Below are positions 44,428 to 54,550 of a stretch of DNA of 64,000 nucleotides, in pieces. Location of the stretch: NCBI GenBank assembly GCA_033220425.1, contig CM065650.1, positions 558,001-622,000 on the forward strand, given 5' to 3'. This DNA is from Lepraria neglecta (taxonomy: Eukaryota > Ascomycota > Lecanoromycetes > Lecanorales > Stereocaulaceae). The stretch's first letter is position 1; every line of letters begins with the position of its first letter. The translations under genes and the position numbers were made by a program. The notes under the pieces were generated by a model, which had not been told where the DNA came from, ran no database searches, and saw only the letters and a list, made by a program, of their open reading frames with translations.

Positions 44428-47111
44428 TGCGCGTTCGACATCCAACCACTTACTCAACCATCACACCGCGGCAAGAGCGTCGAGGCCGACCGCGGACGGT
44501 CATGCCATCGTCGAGATGACTGCATCGACTATGTAGGTCTGTCGACACAGACTTAAACGTTCGATCAAGACGCGGATAGTTCATGTGCAGGTGAGAACGC
44601 GCCCAATTCGAGATGGTCTCGAGGCCGTTTTACGAGGCCTTCCCACTGTTCATTTTTAGCGACTGAAATGCGAAATGAATCTAACGGTATTGACCAGTAA
44701 TTTTCAGAACATGTTCTGCGGGGGATTATTCGCTCCCGCGGGGCAGTGCAGCTTCCTTGAACCCGGCGATAATTGCCTTTCGTTGGCGGCATGCTGCTAC
44801 CTAGGCACCCAATCATTGCTTCTAGGTTCTCCCTGCTAAGGCGATTCCATTAGGCTGCTTGACATGGCCAATTCATTAATCTACAAAAGCTTTGGTGGAG
44901 GCAATTGCGCAATTAGACGCTTTCTCAGGGGGTTCCGCTTGTCTCGGTCAACAATTGAGCATCTAAGGACTCATGCAAACCCTCTTTCCATCACCATCAA
45001 GCTACCTTCCCCTTCCCATCAACACCTAACGATACAACCCAAATGATCTCAAACCGACTCCGTTACATTCCGTTTCAAGCCCTACTAACTACCAGAGCAG
45101 CCTGGATTTCCACATTTAACAGTATGGGTGTAGGTATGGCTTCGGCCGAACCAATCAGTGCCTGTGACGGTCTCTGTATGACACCTAAAAAAGCGATTAG
45201 CAGCAAGTAATCACGTTCTATGCGTGAAAGTTTCGGACATACCCGTCGACCAGTGGAAAGTGTGATTCTTGCATGGTGGAGAGAGAACTTAGTTGATTGG
45301 GATCTCTGTGAATGGCTTGGGGTGGAATGGATTGGTCTGAGGCCTGTTTTACGACGTCGATTGTTGAGAAAAACTGATTGATGTCTGGGAGACGAGGGAT
45401 GGGGACTAGTATTTATGATTTTTTCCTGCCCCCGTGCTGGGGGGAACTTATCTCCCCAATGCAGGTGAAGTGGGGCATAAGCACTTACGCAACCTAAGAC
45501 ATCGAACTAATAGCGAAGTGCATTGCATCGCATCGTATGATTGCCTGCCTCACTTTACACGGGTTGGATCAACATCAACATTCAATCCAGCGTGAGTGGG
45601 GAGGGCACATGCTCTGTGCCGATTTTTGTCACCGTCCTCCCTCGTTGCCGTCAACATCGTCTTTGGATTACTTCTAGGGTCATCTATTACATACCAACCA
45701 TAAACCGTTCATTCACAGAATTAGCTATTGAAATTGTGAAATCTTGTAGCGCAAAGCTTTATGAGTGGCACTATCAATTGTTATGACGTTTCACACACAG
45801 ATCCCCCTGGAGAACCTTGGATAAACACCCCCAAGGCCAAGACTTCACCACCACACCATGCGACTCATGCGGGTAACACTTTGCAAGATGTGTTGCCAAC
45901 TTATTATGGGTTTTATTATGGCGGCCCGGCACTTGTCAGGGCCTCATGTGCCATGCGGCCACTGAGGTCTGCCTACGGGGTCATTCATATTGTTGCGACC
46001 CCAGGATAACTAGTGGTTGAATCTAGTCAAGCTAAGTTGCTCGTTGGTTCTCGGGGATTGAGTAGCTAAGGAGTACGTGTGCAAGTGTAAAGATTCAGTC
46101 AAGTCACAACTGCCTATCTTGTAAGTCAAAACAGGATTGTTATTGAACACGAGAAGAAAATCTCGTCAACTTGTCTATCGAGCCCGCTTATATGCTGGGG
46201 GTGTGGCCTTGAGCAGGTTGGGCAGCTTGATCACCGCTAACCCCAACTCGTCATAAAACCATAGGGGTCCTGTGACGTGGCTCCTGAGATACGTACATGT
46301 CCTATGACAATGTTTCTGGGCTTGTAGCCCCAAGACAACTGTCCTAGGAGAATCCTCATGGGGGTTCTCTCCAATCATGATCCCAGTGATCATGACTTAC
46401 TAATAATACGCATATTGGTGTAATCGTCGGCTACTTTCCGCTGCCTGCTCTGGGTAGCTACTATGAAGCTGGGCGTAACACATGTATGCCTCACTGTCCC
46501 CTCATTAGGAGGGGCAGAGATTAGTTCTTACATCGAACTCACTGAATGCAATTGCGATTGAAGTTCAGTTGACTGAACTACGTTCTATATGACCACTTCT
46601 CTCTGCGACCAGCTCACCGCCTGCGGAGAGGATTCTATCACACATACTAAGTACACGCTCAATATAAACTGTGATACCGCCTTACTATATAGAAGTCTAG
46701 TCGAGACTCGGTAAAGACAGAAATATTATAAAGATTTATAGAAAGAGTAGATTACGGAGGTATGGTTTGTTAATAGAGAGAGAGAGTACCTAAGCATTGT
46801 AATAATAGCCAAAACGCGGGGGGAGGGCAGCAAGAAGTAAAGGGCGGCGAGGAGTAGGCTAGCCGGATACGGCACGCTTTACCGGAGGAGGGAATTCACC
46901 TGCACACATACTACGCGACGTCGATCAGCCGGCCGCTGGAATGGTAAAGCTGATCAACTTGCCTGCCTAATTCAGCAGCATACTGCCGAGGATTCTCCGT
47001 CGCGGAGTTAAACTTCGAGGGCCGACAGGCAGCGGCGCTGAGAGTTGCCTCGATCAACGAAGCCGTCATCTTTATGAGCAAAGTTCCCTTGTCTTATCTG
47101 TCATCGTTTCG
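44428..47111. other. 2.7-kb divergent spacer inside the element
   Basis: No supported gene lies between the two divergent genes. Short frames at 44864-45046, 45541-46009 and 46175-46393 have no motif. I looked for transposase-like helix-turn-helix or DDE stretches and saw none. There is an imperfect palindrome near 45925-45965, a (GA)n run near 46780 and an AT-rich part near 46680-46760. Both promoters must lie here. Confidence 0.45.
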
Positions 47112-48224
47112 ATGGCTGAGGTAGTGGGGCTGGCAGCTGGCCTTCTGGCTTTGACAACGGCCGCTTATCAGACAAGCAAAGCACTACATGAGGCGATCTC
47201 CAGCTTTCGAAGTCAGCAGAAAACCATCAAGGACTTTGAAGCTGACTCGGATTCGCTTACTACCGTCCTCGACCAAATCCGAGAATGGATCCAGAATGCA
47301 AAAGACATCGAACGACTTGAACCCTTACGCCAGCCAATATATTGTTGTATGCAGGCCTGTCAGGAAATGCACGAGATGATAGACGCATGTACGGTTCATA
47401 CGACCGACGCTCGGCAGAGTGTTCGAGATTGGCTCAATATGCAATTTCGTGGGAAAAGCTTCGAGGAGACGAAGCAACGGCTGTCCAGTTACAAGTCAAC
47501 ACTCAGTATTGCCTTCAACCTAAGCACGATGTGAGCAAGCAACAACCCTTCCTTGTCTAGCCGCAGAATCTAACTCAGGCAAAGTCAATGTAGTACGCAA
47601 GACTCGTTGGAGCAGCTGAAAGAATTGATAAGTGGAACGAAAGAAGACCTTGAAGATCAATTGGCACAAGTACAGCGACACATTGAGACAGCGGAGGCAT
47701 CGTTACGAGTAGTCCTTCAAGATGATCAAGCTAGACTGCAGAGTTGTCTAAACAGCCTCGCGCAAGTTCAGCAGATCGCAAACAATATTCGCCCTTCTGT
47801 TTTCATCCAGGATAACCGAGCCGGCCAAGGCAGCCGCACTATCTTCGGTACTGATACGTCGCAACCACAGTTCAACTTGACAGTGTCGGGTAACGAAGCG
47901 CAACAAGATGCTGTTATGGGAAGTGGCGTTTACACTCCACAGACACTCCAAGCCTTGCTGGGAGACACTCGGAAAGGAGATCTCGCATTCGCAGTTCAAG
48001 CACTACAAACGCAAACGCAAAGTTCCGATAAGAGTGCTTTACAGTCGATCGCAAATCAGTTGACTGCTGAGCGCAGCACGAGGACCTGGAGAATAAACCC
48101 TCTACCGAATCTGATAGATTCGGACCATACGCATACTGCAGAGGATGCTCAACCGCCTCCAGCAACTTACAGACGTGAGAATAGTGGTCGCTATATTGAA
48201 TATATTGAACGACGATCTGAGTGA
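47112..48224 (+). CDS. HeLo-like/PigL N-terminal domain protein
   Basis: Exons 47112-47530 and 47594-48224 give 349 aa in frame. The first ~55 residues, MAEVVGLAAGLLALTTAAYQ through TIKDFEADSDSLTTVLDQI, are the N-terminal fungal domain named HeLo-like or PigL_N (PF17111), with a hydrophobic first helix. A helical bundle follows (to ~residue 190) with a Cys-containing stretch YCCMQACQEMHEMI. The C-terminal half is low in helices and holds PSVFIQDNRAGQGSRTIFGT, FNLTVSGNEAQQDAVMGSGV and TPQTLQALLGDTRKGDLA, then a Pro-rich, charged tail. In related systems the first helix inserts in membranes and kills the cell when an NLR releases an amyloid signal. Here it is the only other gene in the element that carries the NACHT-WD40 gene, divergently oriented 2.7 kb away. 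Effector function is an inference. No break is seen. Confidence 0.85.
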
Positions 48225-48513
48225 TATTAAGACACTAAGCAAACATAAAAGGAAATCAGAGAGAACACACTGCAAGCAATCGACATTGAATCCCGCTCGC
48301 GGCTAGTGCAAGCAAAGATATCGTTTGAGAGCTTCGAGCGGCAAGAATCAGTCGTCTCAAGTTGAACCCAACGAAGTGCGGTCTCTCTGTTTTCATCAAG
48401 GGATCGCCTTCGTAAAATTTCTTTCCTATCCCTATGAACTCTCAGCGTAAAGCTACCTTGGACGATTTTCCTAGGTTAATACATCCGCGCCACTGGGGCT
48501 CTTCACGGCGTCC

Positions 48514-49069
48514 CTGGGCAAAGCATTAGCTGTAGTGCGCTTGGATACAGCCACATGCGTCAGCACCACAAGCCAAGCTTGTGGCTGACATAATCAAGAT
48601 ACGCGATAAAAAATTACTAGTGGGACATGATATTACAGTGGTCTTGCACTAGCCAGATGCGGAATGGCTTCGATCAGAAGTACCGACTGATGTGGTGATT
48701 TTGAATTGTTTTAGGCACAACATCAGGTACAAAATTGAAGAACGCTTCTAATTATATCATTGGGCTCTGAAACTCGAGAGCGACCGCAAAGTACAAATCA
48801 TAAGCCCCAAGACTTTAAGGTGGCGTAATAGAGGGTGGAGATGATTTTTGTTGGAAAAGAGGACCTTGAGCGAATTAGGCGGAATGGTAACAACGTGAAT
48901 GTAATTTTCGGGTCAGATGATTTCTAGGCATTTCAATGTAGCTGCAGCACACGATGTGTGCCATTTTTCGACAAGTTTCGTTATGCGTGCAGAATAGTAG
49001 TCGCTTGAAGTCAAAAAATCCATCAGATTTTCCGGCACGGCGGGTTTTCCGGCACGTGTGGAGGGACGT
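48514..49069 (-). repeat. Right long terminal inverted repeat
   Basis: Reverse complement of the left repeat. Shared blocks are at 48895-48910 and 48642-48657, with the paired GTGCCGGAAAA words near the outer end. The end GAGGGACGT (49061-49069) is followed by TA. Many differences between arms are C/T or G/A. Confidence 0.85.
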
Positions 49070-49539
49070 TAGTAGTCATGTACTTGAAGTGGACTTTTTA
49101 GCGACACATGTTTATCCGGCTGATGCTGGATGAATTTCAAACTCCATTGACATTGCAAGAGTCTAACACAGACAGAGCTACATCATTCGCTATACATGGC
49201 CACAATGTAGCCAGGAACGTTTCGAAGCCTACCAAAGCAAGCCTTGTCAGAGCAGGAACCAAGCAATTTAGTAAAAGAATGGAGTGGAAGTTATGCAGAG
49301 GGGGAACAAGAGGTCTGTGAAGGCGCCTCGAGCTAAGCTTGGCCGACGATTTGACGCTCCCAATTTTACATATTTGACAATCCGTCGGCTCCACCGTCCT
49401 AGAGCCAATGTTTTCCCAGCCAAAGAGACCTTCGAATCTTGGAACTTTCAGAGCTGGTCGATAACAATTATGCCACAATTGGCATTATCTACTCTACATG
49501 TTCGGCACAGTCCTAGCTTCTAGTTGCCTTTCAATCTCA

Positions 49540-50719
49540 ATCTGCATACTCTACCCGGCTTGCAAATACGGTACTTAAGAGGTGAGAAAGCCTGTCCTTG
49601 TGACACTTTCCACTCTCAAAGCAAAGACCTCGACAATGCCTCTCCTCCTTTCTTTCCCCAGATCTTGGATCGACTTCAGAAGCGGAACACTCATAGCATT
49701 CCCAATGCATCAATTGCTTTCTCATGTAAAGGACCCTGCGCGACAAAAGTCTCTCTTCGAAAGTCCAAGCTCTCGTTGATAGACTTGATGATTCAAGATT
49801 TGGTACACCTGATGGGACATAGACCGGCGTCTCACCCGTATGTCCAATTCGCAATGGAATATGGAAAAGGGGATTGCGGCGTGAAAAAAATGCCACCGTC
49901 AGCATCAAGAGCATCTGTAACTGAGATGGTGCACTGCGAGCCTCTGTATATATCTCCCATGATAGCGGACTCCCGGCCCTAATCTTCTGCCGAGTCTTGA
50001 AGAATACAAAGAGCGTCAATCCAGAGATACTCAAATCCTAACCGCCATGTAAAAGTGACAGCATCCTAGATTGTAGTGGGCAAGAGCTTCATGGGTATTT
50101 ATGTTCGTGCTATGTCGTAATTTGCCTGGTTGAGTTTAAAAACGATGACGCCGCCCCAGCGATAACTTAGTGCTAGATAGGGCAAGCTTCTAGCTGTATT
50201 GCCGATAAAGACAAGGTCGAGTTCCTCGGAGGTAGAAGTTGTTCCTACGTACAGAAGGCGTGTGGGCGCAACTGGTGGTTTCATGCTTTCCATAGTACAC
50301 TGAGCATGGCTGCTTGCACAACCATCTATCCATCTCCTTGCGAGGCTGACGTGTGCATCTGACGATGTGTTTGTGCTGCGAGCGGCTCTGAATAAGTTGT
50401 CTGTCCTCAGTGCATCGAAATCTGGGCCTTCGAATATTAGTTTCTAGCTAAGATCGCCACATCACATCGTGTACTTGCCTGTATAGACTGTCGAAGTAAG
50501 ACACTTTTCCCCTTCAATCCAGCTCAGCGAAGTTCCACCTAGCCAAAGGGCCAAGACTGCCGTCTGCACCAACAAGTCACGCTTGCGCATGCTTGAGGGT
50601 TGAATGCTGATGGAATATCCACCGGGTTCCATAGATACTGAAGGTTTCGGAAGCCTACTTATTGCAGTACGGGTCGTTGAGCTTTTCCGCATCCTCCCCC
50701 AGCTTGGACTCAGACACAT
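49540..50719 (-). pseudogene. HET-domain gene, decayed
   Basis: On the minus strand the family pattern can be followed from an exon ending near 50483 (SWIEGEKCLTSTVYT), across a probable intron, to FDALRTDNLF, RRWIDGCASSHAQC, PTRLLYVG and LPYLALSYRWGG. Then come DAVTFTWRLGFEYLWIDALC, ILQDSAED, MGDIY, and in another frame STRAWTFEERLLSRRVLYM and HWEC, which is the usual order of a HET protein. Several in-frame stops stand where Gln or Trp is expected, so it is clearly dead. The right end of the inverted-repeat element lies about 470 bases away. HET genes act in non-self recognition between hyphae. Confidence 0.8.
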
Positions 50720-51544
50720 TTCTCGGCTCTAGAATATAGGTGCGTACAGGCAAAGATGTACGATCCCAAAAGAATGCACAAAGGCGGCAAGATTGATGTA
50801 TTGGGTCCCGCCACTCTCGTATAGTTGAATGCTATGGGAAAGTGATAATACCCCAATCTTCATCTTCATCGTCATTGGATTCTTGTTCTTTCTTTCCTAA
50901 GATCTTCCTGCGTAACGTCTTGGGCACTTCTCGATGCAGTTCTGACGCTCGCCCATCTGTTCCCGAAACTCGTTCTGCCAGATAAATGGCTTCGTTGCGT
51001 TACTGCATTTTGGGTATAGCTGGTTTGGTTCGCACTCTCCGGTACTCTTAAGATCCGTAATCTCTGTGATTCTCTCGAAGTTTGAAGGCATTGCGCCCAG
51101 TACTGTCTTTTTTCCTAGTGTAGGATCCGGGCGGGATAAGATGCACAGTGTTTCAGTTAAAGCTAAGCACCCCTTCTATACAAAGATTGAAAGCTTGGTA
51201 TTCCTCAAGCGAGAAAGACGAGTACCCACGCAAAATGACTAATGGGTGTGGTGAGGCAACCTCACCTATCATAAGATTGATGCGGTTAACTGCACTCGCT
51301 CCCAGGTAAGACTGCTAAGTGCAGATTGGCTCTGTCTGCGGCTGAAAGTGCAATGCGAGCGTATGAAGCTGAAGGTGTAGGGGGATCTATAGGAATTCTT
51401 ACATCTGGGCAGTTCGTTAGTTCCTTCCCGTTTTGGTCTAAAATCCATTAAGGAATCCGGCTCAATGCATAGAGGAAGATGATTCAGCGGCATGTGTTAT
51501 CAAGGTATCTGTGAAAGTCGAGGATTTTCATTGACATCAGCAAG
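50720..51544. other. Intergenic between HET relic and UTP4 3' end
   Basis: No supported gene. Part may be the decayed 5' end and promoter of the HET relic. The UTP4 3' untranslated region lies at the right side. Confidence 0.4.
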
Positions 51545-54500
51545 CTATGGATTCCATTCCTGATTGCCATAGTATTGTGGTGGAAGATCCACATCCCACA
51601 GTGGCCTCTCAACCAGCGCCACCTCAATACCTCGCGGTGATCCCTCACCCGCATCATCCTCTTCTTCATCATCAGTCTCGCCTTCCAAAGGCACGATACC
51701 GAGTATTGGCCTATATTTGAACGTATGCCAGTAAGGCGGGCGATCTTTGCCTGCCCTTCTCACCACACGATTGTGATCATTGGCCGAAGCTTCGCGATTA
51801 TCGAGCTGCTCGTCGTCTGATTTCCCGTCCTCCTTTCCACCATTCCTGCGTAAATGCACGAGCGCTGATTCGTTGGCCAGGGCAAAGCCGTCTTCCTCAT
51901 CGGAAGTAGGACTTTGCTCTCGGTCAAGGCGTAGCAGCTGGACCCCTTCTGCTTCTGCTCCTCCGATCTTGCGAACTTTTCGACCAATTCCCAGGTTCTG
52001 CTCGGAATTGCGGACTTTACTGCCTGCTCCGGTGTCGTGTCTTGGACGTTGGGCGAAGGCGTCATCTTCATGATCTTCTCGTTTTCTCTTGAGTTGGTTC
52101 GTGCCGCCCTCGCTATTTAGAATCGGTGGCTTGGTGACTTGCTCTTCCAAGGCTGGTAAATCCCTTGAAAGGTCAAACATCCACAGCCAGTTCACGCCAT
52201 AGAGCCATATCCTCTCATTCTGCTTCTGCACATCCCAGACAGCGCCCATGGCTCGGTCCCTCAGATCTCGGAACTCTCTAGGTAGACTTGATGTCGGATT
52301 CCTGCGAGACCAATCTGACATTTTGCCGGACAGGACGTTGAACTCGTACATCTGATTCTCTGCCGTAAGTACGAAGAGTCGATCCTCACCAGCCGGAAGA
52401 TCGTGTGAGTGTGGGTGAGGTGCGTGGCGTGTAGGATGAACGCCCCTACTGCCATTCGTCAGGGCATTGGTAGTGTGCGTGGTCGACGGCCGGAAGGAGA
52501 GAATGAGAGGCGCGGCGGGTAGTTTGATAAGAAGTGAAGCGGCAGGATTACGAATCCAGTGCTGGCCGAATATGACGGTAGTGTGCTCCTCTTCATCGCT
52601 CTCACTATCACTGTCGTCCGCGGATGATGAAGACGATTGTGCTCCATTGGGCGTTTCATCATCCTCCTGCATCAGGTCCTCGTGGCCTTCGAGGACCCAA
52701 GTGTCGAGATGACCTGAGATATCCGCGACAGCAAGGATCCGACTATCAGCCGAGAAGGCGATGTGACTGATGTGTCTGTTGTAATTCCCGAGACTCTCGA
52801 GCCGGTTTTTCCTCTTCGTAATACCCCGAGCCAGTCGCGTTAAGTTCACTGCTTTATGCAGATTCTGAGGGTATTGTTTTGGACTTTTGCTTTGTTTTAT
52901 CCTGTAAAGCTGAACGGCATCGTCAAATCTTATTACGGCTAGCCATCTCTCGTCCGGCGAAAAGTGGATTGACTTCGCTCCTGTTTTGGCCATCTCTGAG
53001 GATAGGTCAACTTTCAGTACTCTAAGGCTATCAACTTTCCGTCTTAGACGAAAGAGCTTCAACTCGGCCATGGTTGACACCGCTAGTATGCTGCCATCTG
53101 TCGATAAGTCCGCAGATGTGATGGACTCGTCACCCTTTATTTTTGTTAACACTTGAGACGTATGGGCTAAAAAGGGACGCTTACCTTAAGCACAACCTTG
53201 GCTACCAACTTCCTTCCTTGTGGACCGACGCTTTCTGGGGACATCTCCCTTTCCGTCCCCTTTTCACCATGCCTTAGTATCGTCCAGATACTGACCTCTC
53301 GGTCCCACCAACTCATCATGAGTCGTCTTCGAGGTGCGCATTTAATAACAGGCCGTTGGGGAAGGTATGAGAGGGCGCGATGGTTCTCACGTCCGAATTC
53401 CTTAATTGGGACAACGATAGGAGATGCGTCGAGACCTGTGACCTCATTAGCATGAAACTCTTGCGCTGCAGATAGCGGGACGAATACCTCCAGACACCAG
53501 AACGCTGATTGTCCTTGTCTCAAACGTAGCCATTGCTTTCACATCATGCTTATGCATTCGTCGATGCGTGACCTCAGCCCATCGATGTCTCCCTGCTGAC
53601 CCTCCACCGGCCGTCTGTCTGTATAATGTAGTCCTTCTATCCATGCCGCCACTGAAGACGGATTGACCGTCCGCGCTAACAGCAATTTCCAGTATGTCTG
53701 CTTCATGGCTATGGATCCGCTGCAATAGGGTGTAATTCTTGCCATCCCAGAAGCTCACTGTCCCAGTGGAGTCCCCCGACACGATTGTACCGTCATTCAA
53801 GCATTTCACGGACCAGACTAAAGTCTCTTTTGGGCCATTTCTTGGTCCAGCTCCCAGTGTCATATTCCGTACTTGCTGAGCATTGCGGATGTCGTATATG
53901 CGGATGGTGCTATCCGCGTGCCCAGCGATGATTGTGTGACGGTTTTGGAAGGTGATGCTCAGGACTCGTGATTTCTTCTTTGCTGGCCTTGCAAGGATCC
54001 TTGTGAATCGTAGGTCGTTGTCGGCCGTGTTCAGTAGCACAATCGCTCCATCTGCGCAGCCAACAGCTACGCTTTGAGTTTGAGATTCTTCCTCTTCGGC
54101 TGTCTGCTCTTGATCTTCGTTCGCTGTCTTTTTGGGCGCCCGTCCTTTGGGCTGTGCTGCCATACACCATATCTCTCCATAATTCGCTGCCGAGTGCCGT
54201 AGTGGCCTTCCTGAGGCCAGATCCCATTCTGTAACCGCCGTAGAATATCCAATGCTGAAAAGTCTCAACCTCCCAGGGATTTTGTAGCCATGTCTGTCCG
54301 TTTCCTCCGGATCCTGAATCCAGACCAATCCTTCAATGCTGCGGTCTTTTCCACCTCGAAGTATGCTTTCCTGACACCATGCCCCCTTCAGAGGATTCCA
54401 AATCTCAATATCACCATTGGCGCGGCCAATTGCAAGGCGTAGGTCTGGTGGCCCTTTGCTTGGAGCTGTGGGGTTGGAGGGATGGGAGAATGCAAGGGCG

Positions 54501-54550
54501 TTTATGGCGGAGAGGGTGTAGGGCACGAAGCGGCAGCGGTGGATGTCCAT
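51545..54550 (-). CDS. UTP4: U3 snoRNP subunit UTP4 (WD40 protein, small-subunit processome)
   Basis: Exons 54550-53488, 53435-53185 and 53134-51545 join in frame to 967 aa. The start MDIHRCRFVPYTLSAINALA is characteristic of the Utp4/cirhin family. WD-type blades follow: RLAIGRANGDIEIWNPLKG, FSIGYSTAVTEWDLASG, IIAGHADSTIRIYDI, IVSGDSTGTVSFWDG and VFSGGMDRRTTLY, then VSGGLDASPIVVPIKEF across the first splice. The second half has a further propeller (ITSADLSTDGSILAVST), DERWLAVIRFDDAVQLYRIK, and an acidic linker (SSSSADDSDSESDEEEHTT). The C-terminus is YWHTFKYRPILGIVPLEG, an acidic run and PRGIEVALVERPLWDVDLP. UTP4 belongs to the t-UTP/UtpA complex that binds nascent pre-rRNA in the nucleolus. 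The 3' end was copied to 25.5 kb. Confidence 0.93.

Larger units (their letters stand above)
40618..49069. mobile_element. 8.45-kb DNA-transposon-like element with long inverted repeats carrying an NLR and a HeLo-like gene
   Basis: Both ends read inward from ACGTCCCTC and both are flanked by TA (40616-40617 and 49070-49071), as expected for a TA target duplication of Tc1/mariner/pogo-type elements. The terminal repeats are about 560-575 bp and clearly homologous by eye though diverged, with near-equal spacing of shared blocks: a 16-base block starts 159 bases in from each end, another 16-base block about 413 bases in. Inside are only a NACHT-WD40 gene on the minus strand and a HeLo-like gene on the plus strand. 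No transposase, integrase or recombinase frame is seen, so the element would be non-autonomous. Divergence of the repeats suggests the insertion is not recent. An inverted pair of separate short elements is an alternative. Confidence 0.7.

Noticed and set aside
45920-45970. Imperfect palindrome inside the element
   Set aside because: Short and mismatched, with no second copy seen; not enough for a terminator or a nested element.
40618-49069. Reading the two arms as two independent short inverted elements (MITE-like)
   Set aside because: Neither arm has its own second end (GAGGGACGT-TA on the left or ACGTCCCTC on the right) at the inner side; the arms only make sense as the two ends of one unit. 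Not fully excluded.
40618-49069. A Starship-type giant element
   Set aside because: There is no tyrosine-recombinase (captain) gene at an edge, and such elements lack long inverted repeats; 8.45 kb is also small for that class.
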